Below are positions 52,982 through 62,976 of a DNA stretch of 64,000 bases, one piece after another. The notes under the pieces were generated by a model that was given only the letters and a program-made list of their open reading frames with translations, searched no databases and was not told the origin of the DNA. Positions within the stretch are counted from its first letter, which is position 1, and every line of letters begins with the position of its first letter. The position numbers were made by a program, and so were the translations under genes. Origin of the DNA: JAMLHH01 sp035515235 (GTDB taxonomy: Bacteria > Bacteroidota > Bacteroidia > Chitinophagales > JADIYW01); contig DATJBS010000012.1 of NCBI GenBank assembly GCA_035515235.1, positions 144,833 through 208,832 on the forward strand, written 5' to 3'.

Positions 52982-53485
52982 ATGAGTACACTACAAAATA
53001 TACAATTTTCAGATGCGATGACACTTCGCATCAATGAATATATCTCACATTATCCAGAAGGTAGACAAAAGTCTGCTCTGCTGCCTATACTTCACCTAGT
53101 TCAGGATGAATACTCTTGGTTGAGTCCAGAACTAATGGATAAAGTAGCTGAAATTCTAGATATCAAATCTATCGAAGTATATGAAGTAGCTACTTTCTAT
53201 ACGATGTATAATTTGAAGCCAATAGGAAAATATAGAGTAGATTTCTGTAGAACTTCTTGTTGTGCATTAAGAGGAGCTGAGAATATAATAGATTACACTT
53301 TAGATAAATTAGGTATCCAAATGGGTGAAACAACTGCTGATGGACTATTTACTGTCAATGGTGTAGAATGTTTAGGAGCTTGTGGTTATGCGCCTATGAT
53401 GCAAGTAGGAGATGATTACTACGAGCATTTAACTCCGGAAAAAATAGATGAGTTTATTGAATCACGTCAAAATGCTGCCAAATAA
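52982..53485 (+). CDS. nuoE: NADH-quinone oxidoreductase subunit E
   Basis: The 167-residue thioredoxin-like subunit carries the [2Fe-2S] cluster N1a. Ligands are the C-x4-C in FCRTSCCALRG and C-x3-C in VECLGACGYAPM. An N-terminal helical domain contains VQDEYSWLSPELMDKVAEIL. It pairs with NuoF. Start ATG 52982 is one base after the nuoD stop. Confidence 0.95.
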   Translation: MSTLQNIQFSDAMTLRINEYISHYPEGRQKSALLPILHLVQDEYSWLSPELMDKVAEILDIKSIEVYEVATFYTMYNLKPIGKYRVDFCRTSCCALRGAENIIDYTLDKLGIQMGETTADGLFTVNGVECLGACGYAPMMQVGDDYYEHLTPEKIDEFIESRQNAAK

Positions 53486-53488
53486 ATT

Positions 53489-54853
53489 ATGGGAAGGAAA
53501 ATTATTCTCGAACATGATCATGTCCCTGGTTTAAAAAACTACGATGTTTATCGTGGTCTTGGTGGCTATAGATCTGTAGAAAAAGCACTGAAATCTATGT
53601 CTCCTGAAGAAGTCGTAGACGAAGTCAAAAAGTCGGGACTGAGAGGTAGAGGTGGAGCAGGATTTCCTACAGGAATGAAATGGAGTTTTATTGCAAAACC
53701 TGAAGGTGTTCCAAGATATTTACTTTGTAATGCCGATGAGAGTGAGCCAGGTACATTCAAAGACAGATATATGATGGAATTCAATCCTCATTTTCTGATT
53801 GAAGGAATGATCTGTAGCTCTTATGCTTTGGGTTGTAATACTGCTTATATTTATATTCGTGGGGAGTACAAATTTATCATCAAAATTTTAGATAAAGCTA
53901 TCCAAGAAGCTTATGCTGCTGGATTTTTAGGTAAAAATATATTAGGCTCTGGATTTGATTTGAACTTATATGTTCATACCGGAGCAGGAGCATATATCTG
54001 TGGTGAAGAAACTGCACTGATAGAATCTTTAGAAGGTAAAAGAGGAAATCCTAGAATGAAACCGCCTTTCCCTGCTGTGAGTGGATTATACGGTTGTCCT
54101 ACTGTGGTCAATAACGTAGAATCTTTAGCTGTAGTCGCATGGATTGTGATGAATGGTGGCGAAGAATATGCTAAGATTGGATTAGAAAGAAGTACAGGTA
54201 CAAAATTGATTTCTGCGAGTGGTAATATTAAAAAACCAGGAGTGTATGAAATCGAATTAGGAATAACTGTTGAGGAATTTATGTATTCTGATGAGTTTTG
54301 TGGAGGAATGCAATATCCAGATAGAGATTTGAAAGCAGTAGTTGCTGGAGGATCTTCGGTTCCAATTTTACCTAAAGAATTAATACTAAAAACTGCCACA
54401 GGTGCTGATAGATTAATGACTTATGAGTCTTTAGCTGAAGGTGGATTCCAGACAGGTACTATGCTAGGATCAGGTGGTTTTATCGTTTACGATGAAGCTC
54501 AATGTATCGTAAGAAATACTTGGAACTTTGCACGTTTTTACCATCACGAATCTTGTGGTCAGTGTAGTCCATGTCGTGAAGGTACAGGTTGGTTAGAAAA
54601 AGTATTGAATAGATTAGAACATGGCTCAGGTCGTCAAGAAGACATTGATTTATTGCTAGATATTACTAAAAAAATAGAAGGGAATACGATTTGTCCATTT
54701 GGAGATGCTGCTTCATGGCCAGTAGCAAGTGCTATTCGTCATTTCAGACATGAGTTTGAATACCATGTGAAATATGCTGACAAAGTAAAAAATCGCGAGC
54801 ATTTTGCAGCCGAGCCGATGCGATTATTCGTTAACGAATTTGTGAAGAGTTAA
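53489..54853 (+). CDS. nuoF: NADH-quinone oxidoreductase subunit F
   Basis: The 454-residue subunit binds NADH, FMN and the [4Fe-4S] cluster N3. Visible sites are the FMN/NADH loop GLRGRGGAGFPTGMKW, LLCNADESEPGTFKDR, YICGEETALIESLEG, and the cluster motif ESCGQCSPCREGTGW with a distant Cys in GNTICPFGDAA. It begins three bases after nuoE. A 426-base open frame on the opposite strand is a shadow and is not annotated. Confidence 0.96.
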   Translation: MGRKIILEHDHVPGLKNYDVYRGLGGYRSVEKALKSMSPEEVVDEVKKSGLRGRGGAGFPTGMKWSFIAKPEGVPRYLLCNADESEPGTFKDRYMMEFNPHFLIEGMICSSYALGCNTAYIYIRGEYKFIIKILDKAIQEAYAAGFLGKNILGSGFDLNLYVHTGAGAYICGEETALIESLEGKRGNPRMKPPFPAVSGLYGCPTVVNNVESLAVVAWIVMNGGEEYAKIGLERSTGTKLISASGNIKKPGVYEIELGITVEEFMYSDEFCGGMQYPDRDLKAVVAGGSSVPILPKELILKTATGADRLMTYESLAEGGFQTGTMLGSGGFIVYDEAQCIVRNTWNFARFYHHESCGQCSPCREGTGWLEKVLNRLEHGSGRQEDIDLLLDITKKIEGNTICPFGDAASWPVASAIRHFRHEFEYHVKYADKVKNREHFAAEPMRLFVNEFVKS

Positions 54854-54856
54854 GCT

Positions 54857-55810
54857 ATGAAAGTAACGATTGACGGTCAAACGATAGAAGTAGAACCAGG
54901 AACCACCATTCTTGAGGCTGCTAGAAAAATAGGTGGAGATATTGTTCCTCCAGCCATGTGTTTTCACTCTAAAGTGGATAATACAGGAGGAAAGTGTAGA
55001 GTGTGTATGGTCAAAGTCTCTCAAGGTTCTGAAAAAGATCCTCGACCTATGCCAAAATTAGTGCCTTCTTGCAAAACAGATGTAATGGATGGTATGGTAG
55101 TAGAAAATATTACCAATCCACAAGTACTCGAAGCAAGAAAAAATGTTGTAGAACTTTTATTAATCAATCACCCTTTGGATTGTCCTGTTTGTGACCAAGC
55201 TGGAGAATGTGATCTTCAAAATTTAAGTTTTCAGCACGGTACAGAAATGACGGAGTTCATTGAAGATAAAAGAGTATTTCCTCCTGAAGATATAGGGGAT
55301 AAAATTAAATTACACATGAATAGATGCATCTTATGTTATAGATGTGTTTATGTTGCTGACCAATTAACGGAAGAGCGCGTGCATGGTGTGATGTATAGAG
55401 GAGATTATGCTGAAATCAGTACTTACATTCACAAGTTTATCGACAATGAAATGTCCGGTAACGTGATAGATGTATGTCCAGTAGGTGCTCTGACAGATAA
55501 AACATTTAGATTTAAAAGTCGTGTGTGGTTCTTAAAACCAATGGAAGCGCACAGAGATTGTGATAAATGCTGTGGCAGAACAACTGTATGGATGTTCGGT
55601 GAACAAATTTATAGAGTGACAGGTCGTAAAGATGAGTATGGCGAAATACAAGAATTTATTTGTAACACTTGTCGTTATGATAAAAAATCTCCTAGTGATT
55701 GGACGATTACTGGACCAAGAGCTTTTGAAAAATTCTCTGTAATCAATCAAAATACTTACTTGAAACCACTGAAAAAAGTGATCATCAACGCAGATAAACG
55801 CTTATTATAA
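54857..55810 (+). CDS. nuoG: NADH-quinone oxidoreductase subunit G, short form without molybdopterin-type domain
   Basis: The 317-residue subunit has an N-terminal [2Fe-2S] ferredoxin domain (GGKCRVCMVKVS, with an earlier Cys in PAMCFHS). CPVCDQAGECDLQ follows with the His-Cys3 site, and then CILCYRCVYV and VCPVGALTDKTFRFKSR for the [4Fe-4S] clusters. A final segment with DCDKCCGRTTVW and FICNTCRYDKK may bind one more metal. NuoG in E. coli is about 900 residues with a large molybdopterin-oxidoreductase-like domain; that domain is absent here. Short NuoG is usual in Bacteroidota as I recall. The stop overlaps the nuoH start by one base. Confidence 0.92.
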   Translation: MKVTIDGQTIEVEPGTTILEAARKIGGDIVPPAMCFHSKVDNTGGKCRVCMVKVSQGSEKDPRPMPKLVPSCKTDVMDGMVVENITNPQVLEARKNVVELLLINHPLDCPVCDQAGECDLQNLSFQHGTEMTEFIEDKRVFPPEDIGDKIKLHMNRCILCYRCVYVADQLTEERVHGVMYRGDYAEISTYIHKFIDNEMSGNVIDVCPVGALTDKTFRFKSRVWFLKPMEAHRDCDKCCGRTTVWMFGEQIYRVTGRKDEYGEIQEFICNTCRYDKKSPSDWTITGPRAFEKFSVINQNTYLKPLKKVIINADKRLL

Positions 55811-56856
55811 TGGGAATAGGAGCTCTTTTAATTGAAAAGACTATTTTAGTCACCATCATATTTGCTATTACTTTAGCTATTGCAGCTTATAGTACTTATG
55901 GTGAACGTAAAGTAGCAGCTTTTATGCAAGATCGTATCGGACCTAATAGAGCAGGGCCTTATGGTATCATGCAGCCTATGGCAGATGGATTGAAAATGTT
56001 GATGAAGGAAGATTTCGTTCCTGAGCAAGCTAACAAGTTTTTATTTCATATAGCACCTGGTTTGTCCATGTTGACAGCATTAATGGTGAGTGCAGTGATT
56101 CCTTGGGGAAAATCTATTATTATTAATGGTCGTGAAATCGCATTACAAGCTACAGATATCAATATTGGTATCCTGTATATTTTAAGTGTAGTTTCTCTTG
56201 GAGTATATGGAGTGATGATCGGTGGATGGGCATCTAACAATAAATTTGCTTTAATGGGAGCTTTAAGAGCTTCTTCGCAAATGATTAGTTATGAGCTACC
56301 TATGGGTCTTTCTTTGATAGCATTGTTGATGGTAACTGGTACGATGAGTTTCAATGAAATCGTATCTCAACAAAATGGGTGGAATGGAATGCAATGGAAT
56401 ATTATCTATCAACCGATAGGTTTTGTAATTTTCCTTATTTGTGCATTTGCAGAAGCTAATAGAACACCTTTTGACCTTCCAGAATGTGAAGCAGAGTTAG
56501 TAGGTGGTTATCATACAGAGTATAGTTCCATGAAATTAGGGTTCTTCCTTTTCTCAGAATATACGCACATGTTTGTTTCCTCAGCTATTATATCTACACT
56601 TTATTTTGGTGGTTATAACTTCCCAGGAATCAATTCATTATACGAAATATTGCCTCATAATGTTGTGGCATTAATGGGTGTTGGAGCTTTGATGATTAAA
56701 ACATTATTCTTCATATTTTTATTCATGTGGGTTCGTTGGACGATTCCGCGTTTTAGATATGATCAATTAATGAATTTAGGATGGAAAAGGCTAGTGCCCT
56801 TAGCTATTGTTAATATAATCCTGACAGCCGGTATCGTGTTGTTGGTGAATAAATAA
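55810..56856 (+). CDS. nuoH: NADH-quinone oxidoreductase subunit H
   Basis: The 348-residue membrane subunit has about eight helices and forms the entry tunnel for quinone. Signatures are YGERKVAAFMQDRIGPNRAGPYG (29-51), FAEANRTPFDLPECEAELVGGYHTEYSSMKLG and WVRWTIPRFRYDQLMNLGWKRL. It is coupled to nuoG by a one-base overlap. Confidence 0.96.
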   Translation: MGIGALLIEKTILVTIIFAITLAIAAYSTYGERKVAAFMQDRIGPNRAGPYGIMQPMADGLKMLMKEDFVPEQANKFLFHIAPGLSMLTALMVSAVIPWGKSIIINGREIALQATDINIGILYILSVVSLGVYGVMIGGWASNNKFALMGALRASSQMISYELPMGLSLIALLMVTGTMSFNEIVSQQNGWNGMQWNIIYQPIGFVIFLICAFAEANRTPFDLPECEAELVGGYHTEYSSMKLGFFLFSEYTHMFVSSAIISTLYFGGYNFPGINSLYEILPHNVVALMGVGALMIKTLFFIFLFMWVRWTIPRFRYDQLMNLGWKRLVPLAIVNIILTAGIVLLVNK

Positions 56857-56863
56857 TTGAACT

Positions 56864-57394
56864 ATGGCCGAATATAGTTTATCAAATAGAAAAGTGCTCG
56901 TCTCTAATAAAGAGATGACATTTAAAGAAAGACTCTACTTGCCTGCTATACTTACAGGTATGGGAGTGACATTGAATCACTTTTTCAAGAAAAAAGTAAC
57001 CTATATCTACGGAGAAGATAAAAGAGAATTTTCACCAGTATATAGAGGTCTTCATGTTTTGAAAAGGGACGAAGAAGGTAGAGAAAATTGTACAGCATGT
57101 GGATTATGCGCTGTGGCGTGTCCTGCAGAAGCTATTACTATGGTAGCGGCAGAACGTTTACCGGGTGAAGAGCATTTGTACAGAGAAGAGAAATATGCAG
57201 CTACTTATGAAATCAATATGCTGAGATGTATTTTTTGTGGAATGTGCGAATCAGCATGTCCTAAACAAGCGGTATATCTGACAGATAGATTAGTAGATGT
57301 AGATATTACTCGACAAGATTTTATCTACGGTAAAGATAAATTAGTAGAAAAAGTGGACGAACGTATTGATATCACCAATCGCCAACATTATTAA
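56864..57394 (+). CDS. nuoI: NADH-quinone oxidoreductase subunit I
   Basis: The 176-residue ferredoxin-like subunit carries clusters N6a and N6b in two C-x2-C-x2-C-x3-C motifs: CTACGLCAVACP and CIFCGMCESACP. The N-terminal helix and the HVLKRDEEG segment dock it to the membrane arm. It is seven bases after nuoH; its end lies four bases before the nuoJ ATG. Confidence 0.95.
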   Translation: MAEYSLSNRKVLVSNKEMTFKERLYLPAILTGMGVTLNHFFKKKVTYIYGEDKREFSPVYRGLHVLKRDEEGRENCTACGLCAVACPAEAITMVAAERLPGEEHLYREEKYAATYEINMLRCIFCGMCESACPKQAVYLTDRLVDVDITRQDFIYGKDKLVEKVDERIDITNRQHY

Positions 57395-57398
57395 AAAT

Positions 57399-57917
57399 AT
57401 GGGAATTACGGAAATCATATTTTATATACTGGCATTTGTAGGAATTGTTTCTGCAATTGTAACAGTGACGGCAAGAAATCCAATATATAGTATTTTGAGT
57501 TTAGTGATTTGTTTTTTCACTATCTCTTCTCACTATGTATTGATGAATGCTCAGTTTTTAGCAATGGTCAACATCATAGTCTACGCAGGTGCAATTATCG
57601 TTTTGTTTTTATTCGTTGTGATGATGATGAACTTAAACGAATTGCCTGAAATGTCTAAAGGTCTCATTTGGAAATTAGCTGCTGCAGTAGGAGCAGGAGG
57701 ATTGCTATTAGTGATGGTGGCTTCTCTTAAAGTCAGCAACGAACTCGTACAAGCTCAACCAGATAATAGCGTGGGAATGATTCATGCTTTAGGTAGAGTA
57801 TTGATGGGAGAATTTATAGTTCCATTTATCATGACTTCTATTTTATTGAACTCAGCTATGATAGGTGCTGTATTATTAACTAAAAGAGAAAATAAATTTC
57901 AAAAGCATCATATATGA
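57399..57917 (+). CDS. nuoJ: NADH-quinone oxidoreductase subunit J
   Basis: The 172-residue membrane subunit starts at ATG 57399 (MGITEIIFYILA). A longer frame back to 57366 would overlap nuoI and lacks helix character. It has five helices; the third holds MVNIIVYAGAIIVLFLFVVMMMNL, with the pi-bulge region important for coupling. It overlaps nuoK by four bases. Confidence 0.93.
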   Translation: MGITEIIFYILAFVGIVSAIVTVTARNPIYSILSLVICFFTISSHYVLMNAQFLAMVNIIVYAGAIIVLFLFVVMMMNLNELPEMSKGLIWKLAAAVGAGGLLLVMVASLKVSNELVQAQPDNSVGMIHALGRVLMGEFIVPFIMTSILLNSAMIGAVLLTKRENKFQKHHI

Positions 57918-58237
57918 ATATTGAGATTTTAAGCGGTGTATCCATTCAACATTATTTATGGTTGAGTGCTATACTTTTTGTCATAGGAGTATTTGGTGTT
58001 CTTTCTCGTAGAAATGCTATCATTATTTTTATGTCTGTAGAATTAATGCTGAATGCTGTCAATTTATTATTAGTAGCATTTTCAAAAATGCATGCTGATA
58101 CTTCCGGTCAGGTGTTTGTGTTTTTTTCAATGTCAGTTGCTGCAGCTGAAGTTGCAGTAGGTTTAGCCATTTTAGTCATGTTGTTTAGAAATATGAAAAC
58201 AGTGGATATTGAAGTATTGTCAAAAATTAAAGAATAG
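57914..58237 (+). CDS. nuoK: NADH-quinone oxidoreductase subunit K
   Basis: The 107-residue subunit has three helices with the buried Glu residues in SVELMLNAVNLLLVAFSK and AAAEVAVGLAILVMLFR that carry protons in the MrpC-like module. It overlaps nuoJ by four bases and is five bases from nuoL. Confidence 0.95.
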   Translation: MNIEILSGVSIQHYLWLSAILFVIGVFGVLSRRNAIIIFMSVELMLNAVNLLLVAFSKMHADTSGQVFVFFSMSVAAAEVAVGLAILVMLFRNMKTVDIEVLSKIKE

Positions 58238-58242
58238 AAAAG

Positions 58243-60147
58243 ATGCCAATACAAAATTTATACTTAGCTATCATAGCTCTTCCACTTATAGGATTTTTTA
58301 TAAATGCGCTTTTAGGCAAGAAAATGTCTAAAAACCTGGTAGGAATTCTTGCTTCTTTAATGGTATTCGTTCCATTTGTTATCATTTTAAGTGCATTCTC
58401 AGATTTAGTTAACGGCGGCGAACCTATTCATTTCCAATTGTTTAACTGGTTTACAGTTGCACACTATTCAGTAGATTTCGGAATACAAATCGATCAGCTT
58501 TCTGTCATCATGGTCATGTTGATCACAGGTGTTGGTTTTTTGATTCATGTTTATTCTATCGCTTACATGAAAGAAGATGAAAATTATTCTAGATATTTCT
58601 CTTATCTGAATCTGTTTATTTTCTTCATGCTTATTCTTGTCATGTCTGATAACTACTTAGGGATGTTTATCGGATGGGAAGGTGTAGGATTAGCGTCTTA
58701 TTTATTGATTGGATTCTGGTTTAAAAATGATGAATATAATAATGCAGCTAAGAAAGCTTTCATTATGAATAGAGTAGGAGACTTAGGTTTCTTAGTCGGT
58801 ATGTTCTTCTTGTTTTATTATACAGGATCTCTAGAATATTCCAAAGTCAACGAAGCACTACAATTAGGTGCAATGATTCCAGCTTTGGCATTTGCAACTT
58901 CAATATTATTATTCCTAGGAGCTACAGGAAAAAGTGCTCAGATTCCATTGTTTACTTGGTTGCCTGATGCAATGGCGGGACCTACACCAGTTTCTGCATT
59001 GATTCACGCAGCTACGATGGTGACTGCTGGAGTCTATATGGTTTTTAGATCTAACCTTTTATTCTCTTTAGCACCACAGACTTTAGAAATTATCGCTATT
59101 GTAGGAGCAGCTACAGCTTTATATGCTGCTGCAGTAGGTTTAGCTCAAAATGATATCAAAAAAGTTTTAGCATATTCTACAGTGAGTCAGTTAGGATTGA
59201 TGTTTCTTGCTTTAGGTGTGGGTGCATATTCTACAGCATTGTTTCATGTATTGACACATGCTTTCTTCAAAGCTTTATTATTTTTAGGTTCAGGTAGTGT
59301 CATCCATGCAGTAGGTGGAGATCAAGATATCCGAAGAATGGGTGGATTGAAAAAATATATGCCTATTACTTTTATCACATTTTTAATAGGTTCACTTGCT
59401 ATATCAGGAGTGCCACCATTTTCAGGATTCTTCTCAAAAGATGAAATCTTGGCTATGGCATTTCAGAAAAATATTGCCTTATGGGCGGTAGGTGTAGGCG
59501 CTTCAATGATGACTGCTTTCTATATGTTTAGAGTAGTATTCTTGACTTTCTTCGGAGAGTTTAGAGGTACAGAAGAACAAAAAAATCAGTTACACGAATC
59601 ACCAGCATTAATGAATTTCCCATTGATCGTATTGGCTATACTAGCTACATTGGGTGGATTTATAGGAATTCCTCATATTTTCAATGCTCCACATTTATTG
59701 AATGAATTTTTAGCTCCTATTACGATAGCTGTTGGAGTAGCTCCTGAGCATTTAAGTGCTACTACAGAGTATATCTTAATTGCCATTGTTATTGGAGGTG
59801 CATTGATCAGTATTGGAATTGCTTATGTAATGTATATCTCCAAAAGAAATGTACCTGGTAAAGATGCTTCTTATACAGGAGTTACGAAATGGGCAAACAA
59901 TAAATTCTATGTAGATGAATTTTATGATGCTATAATTGTAAGACCAGTACAGTGGACTTCTGATTTTTTATTCAAAGCTGTCGATAAAGTTTTAATAGAT
60001 GGAGTAGTCAATACTACAGGTAGAATCTCTTTACTTACAGGCGATATAGTTCGTTCGATACAAACAGGTCAAACTGCTTTTTATATTTTAGCAATGGTCT
60101 TGAGTGTATGTTTTATTCTTGGATATTTTTTGATTGGTATTAAATGA
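58243..60147 (+). CDS. nuoL: NADH-quinone oxidoreductase subunit L
   Basis: The 634-residue antiporter-like proton-pumping subunit has about sixteen membrane helices. Core motifs are FIGWEGVGLASYLLIGFWF, the Lys-bearing GATGKSAQIPLFTWLPDAMAGPTPVSALIHAATMVTAG block, and KKVLAYSTVSQLGLMFLALGVG. The C-terminal lateral helix region leads to the last segment near residue 615-634. It overlaps nuoM by four bases. Confidence 0.96.
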   Translation: MPIQNLYLAIIALPLIGFFINALLGKKMSKNLVGILASLMVFVPFVIILSAFSDLVNGGEPIHFQLFNWFTVAHYSVDFGIQIDQLSVIMVMLITGVGFLIHVYSIAYMKEDENYSRYFSYLNLFIFFMLILVMSDNYLGMFIGWEGVGLASYLLIGFWFKNDEYNNAAKKAFIMNRVGDLGFLVGMFFLFYYTGSLEYSKVNEALQLGAMIPALAFATSILLFLGATGKSAQIPLFTWLPDAMAGPTPVSALIHAATMVTAGVYMVFRSNLLFSLAPQTLEIIAIVGAATALYAAAVGLAQNDIKKVLAYSTVSQLGLMFLALGVGAYSTALFHVLTHAFFKALLFLGSGSVIHAVGGDQDIRRMGGLKKYMPITFITFLIGSLAISGVPPFSGFFSKDEILAMAFQKNIALWAVGVGASMMTAFYMFRVVFLTFFGEFRGTEEQKNQLHESPALMNFPLIVLAILATLGGFIGIPHIFNAPHLLNEFLAPITIAVGVAPEHLSATTEYILIAIVIGGALISIGIAYVMYISKRNVPGKDASYTGVTKWANNKFYVDEFYDAIIVRPVQWTSDFLFKAVDKVLIDGVVNTTGRISLLTGDIVRSIQTGQTAFYILAMVLSVCFILGYFLIGIK

Positions 60148-61583
60148 TAGTGCTTATTTTACTCATATTACCATTTATTGGTGCGATTTTAAGCGCTTTA
60201 GCAGGAAATAAAGCTGCCAATAAAATTGCCTTATTAAGTACAGTATCAACTTTATTGTTGACCGCTAAAACTTACTATGACTTTACTACCGGTTCGACTA
60301 CAAGTCTTGACTATAGTACACAATGGCTTTTAGAACCTAATGTTACCTTCAGTCTGACTATAGACGGTTTGACGATGGTGATGTTGATTTTGACGAATCT
60401 ACTCGTACCTATCATTGTCCTTTCAGGATTAGGTGCAGTTGTGCAAAATAGCAGAGCTTTTTATGCTTTAATTCTTGTGATGCAAGGAGCGTTGAACGGT
60501 GTCTTTATGGCATCAGACGGTTTCGCATTTTATGTGTTCTGGGAATTAGCATTAATTCCAATTTATTTTATCGCCTTATTATGGGGTGCAGAAAATAGCA
60601 GAAAAGTCACTTTAAAGTTCTTTATTTATACCATCGCAGGTAGTTTATTCATGTTGATTTCCTTCATTATACTATACATGGTGACAGGAGATTTAAGAAT
60701 TGAAAACTTAACCAATTTAAGTATAACAGGAATAGCTCAGAAAATTGTATTCATTGGTTTCTTCCTAGCATTTGCTATTAAAGTCCCATTGATTCCATTC
60801 CATACTTGGCAGGCAGATACTTATACTGTTGCGCCTACACAAGGGACGATGTTGCTTTCAGGTATTATGTTGAAAATGGGATTATACGGTTTCATCAGAT
60901 GGATGTTGCCTATTATGCCATTTAGCGTAGCAGAGTTTACACCTATCATTATGACTTTAGGAGTTGTGGGAGTGATTTATGGTTCATGGATAGCTATTCA
61001 ACAAAATAATATCAAAAGACTTTTTGCTTATTCATCTTTAGCGCACGTAGGATTAATTACTGCAGGAATTTTCAGTTTGAACACTATGGGTCTTATTGGA
61101 GCTGTCGTTCAAATGTTTGCTCACGGAGTGAACGTAGTCGGTCTTTTCTTCGCAGCTGAAATCATTTACAGAAGAACAGGTACTTTAGATTTAAACTCTT
61201 TAGGAGGAATTAGAAATGTAGCACCTTGGTTTTCTACCTACTTCTTTATTTTACTTTTAGCAAGTGTGGGACTTCCATTAACGAATGCATTCGTGGGAGA
61301 ATTCATGTTGTTATTCGCAGTATGGCAATACAATGCTATTTTGGGAATTATTGCAGCATTGACCATCATATTTGCAGCTATTTATCTTTTCAGAATGTTC
61401 CAAAGAGCCATGTTGGGTCAGACAAATACTGTAACAGCTAATTTTAAAGATCTTACTATTTCTGAGCATCTAACATTTATACCTTTAGTGATTTTAGTAT
61501 TTGTATTGGGAGTATATCCAATGCCTATTATCTCTTTGGTAGAACCGGTTATCAAACAAATTATCCAACTAGCATCTATATAA
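60144..61583 (+). CDS. nuoM: NADH-quinone oxidoreductase subunit M
   Basis: The 479-residue antiporter-like proton-pumping subunit has about fourteen helices. Motifs are FYVFWELALIPIYFIALLWG (key Glu), AFAIKVPLIPFHTWQADTYTVAPTQGTMLLSGIMLKMG (key Lys), and KRLFAYSSLAHVGLITAGI. It is coupled to nuoL by overlap and is ten bases from nuoN. Confidence 0.96.
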   Translation: MIVLILLILPFIGAILSALAGNKAANKIALLSTVSTLLLTAKTYYDFTTGSTTSLDYSTQWLLEPNVTFSLTIDGLTMVMLILTNLLVPIIVLSGLGAVVQNSRAFYALILVMQGALNGVFMASDGFAFYVFWELALIPIYFIALLWGAENSRKVTLKFFIYTIAGSLFMLISFIILYMVTGDLRIENLTNLSITGIAQKIVFIGFFLAFAIKVPLIPFHTWQADTYTVAPTQGTMLLSGIMLKMGLYGFIRWMLPIMPFSVAEFTPIIMTLGVVGVIYGSWIAIQQNNIKRLFAYSSLAHVGLITAGIFSLNTMGLIGAVVQMFAHGVNVVGLFFAAEIIYRRTGTLDLNSLGGIRNVAPWFSTYFFILLLASVGLPLTNAFVGEFMLLFAVWQYNAILGIIAALTIIFAAIYLFRMFQRAMLGQTNTVTANFKDLTISEHLTFIPLVILVFVLGVYPMPIISLVEPVIKQIIQLASI

Positions 61584-61593
61584 ATTCATCATC

Positions 61594-62970
61594 TTGGGAA
61601 CTATTATCATCACTACTGTACTGGGACTATTAGGAATGGTCATGGATATTTTGAATTTGCGCAGAGCCATCGTCATTATATCTTCTTTAGTACTAATAGG
61701 GTTATCTGTATTCAATGTTGTGTCTTATTGGGGAATCAATGCTTCTTTTTATAGCGGCATGATTGTGTTGGACAACTTTACTGTAGCATTCTCTTCCTTA
61801 TTATTACTCATATCCGGTCTTTTAATCTTTTTATCTAATCAGTTTTTCAAGAGAGAAGAAGAGAAGATTTCAGATTATGTAGCCTTATTTGTATTTGCTT
61901 TAGTAGGAGCTTTATTAATGATCTCTTTTGGAAATCTCGCTACATTATTTATTGGAATCGAGATACTCTCTGTTTCTTTATATGTTTTAGCAGCAAGCAA
62001 TAGAAAGAGCTTGGCTTCCAACGAAGCAGGAATGAAATACTTCTTAATGGGAGCCTTTATTACAGGATTTCTATTGTTAGGAATTACCTTGATTTATGGA
62101 GTGACTGGCTCATTTGATATCTATGAGATTCAAAATGCGCTTGTATTAGGACAGTCTACTCCACTTGTCATGATAGGAGTAGTCTTATTGGTAGTTGCGA
62201 TGTTGTTCAAAGCTTCAGTTGCACCTTTCCATTTTTGGGCACCAGATGTATATACAGGATCGCCTACATTAGTCACCGCTTTCATGTCTACAGTAGCTAA
62301 GGTAGCTGCTTTTGGAGCGATGTATAAATTGTTCTCAATAGCATTGATTTCTAAAATTATAGAAGTAGAACCTTTATTAGTCTTGTTTGTCATCATGACG
62401 TTCTTCATTGCTAATTTCTCAGCGCTGAAACAAACGAGTGTTAAAAGAATTTTAGCATTTTCAGGAGTTTCACATGCAGGATTTTTACTATTAGCTATCA
62501 TTTCTTCCAATTTCGGTTCAGCAGGAAATTTATTCTATTATGCTGCAGCATATGCCATTGCGAATGTGATTGCTTTCACCGTGGTCATTTATGTGAGCCA
62601 TGTTAAAGCCAACGATCATTTAGATTCATTTAAAGGTTTATTATACGCAAGACCAGGTTTGGCTATAGCCATGATTATCTCCTTGTTTTCTTTGGCGGGA
62701 ATACCACCATTAGCAGGCTTTGTCGGTAAGTTCTTGGTATTAATGGCGACTATCAAAGCACAGTACACTTATGTAGCGATTATCGCTATCATTACTAGCA
62801 TTGTCTCTATCTATTATTACTTCAAAATCATTATTTCGATGACACATAGAGTAGAAGATTCTACAGCTTTTGTGCGCCCTCCAACAGTTTATACTGTCAT
62901 TACTTGGATAGGAGTGATCTTGCTATTGGTATTAGGATTTGTTCCTAAATACTTCGTAGGGTTATTTTAA
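61594..62970 (+). CDS. nuoN: NADH-quinone oxidoreductase subunit N
   Basis: The 458-residue antiporter-like subunit ends the operon. Motifs are FIGIEILSVSLYVLAASNRKS, MLFKASVAPFHFWAPDVYTGSPTLVTAFMSTVAKVAAF and KRILAFSGVSHAGFLLLAI. The start is TTG at 61594, ten bases after nuoM; no ATG earlier in the frame is available. No intrinsic terminator with a T run is seen right after the stop; instead a repeat region begins. Confidence 0.95.
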   Translation: MGTIIITTVLGLLGMVMDILNLRRAIVIISSLVLIGLSVFNVVSYWGINASFYSGMIVLDNFTVAFSSLLLLISGLLIFLSNQFFKREEEKISDYVALFVFALVGALLMISFGNLATLFIGIEILSVSLYVLAASNRKSLASNEAGMKYFLMGAFITGFLLLGITLIYGVTGSFDIYEIQNALVLGQSTPLVMIGVVLLVVAMLFKASVAPFHFWAPDVYTGSPTLVTAFMSTVAKVAAFGAMYKLFSIALISKIIEVEPLLVLFVIMTFFIANFSALKQTSVKRILAFSGVSHAGFLLLAIISSNFGSAGNLFYYAAAYAIANVIAFTVVIYVSHVKANDHLDSFKGLLYARPGLAIAMIISLFSLAGIPPLAGFVGKFLVLMATIKAQYTYVAIIAIITSIVSIYYYFKIIISMTHRVEDSTAFVRPPTVYTVITWIGVILLLVLGFVPKYFVGLF

Positions 62971-62976
62971 TTGTTT

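Noticed and set aside
53974..54399. 141-codon frame antisense to nuoF
   Set aside because: It is a shadow of a strongly conserved gene on the other strand and has no family resemblance.
62130..62510. 126-codon frame antisense to nuoN
   Set aside because: Shadow frame of a conserved membrane protein gene; its composition mirrors the sense strand.
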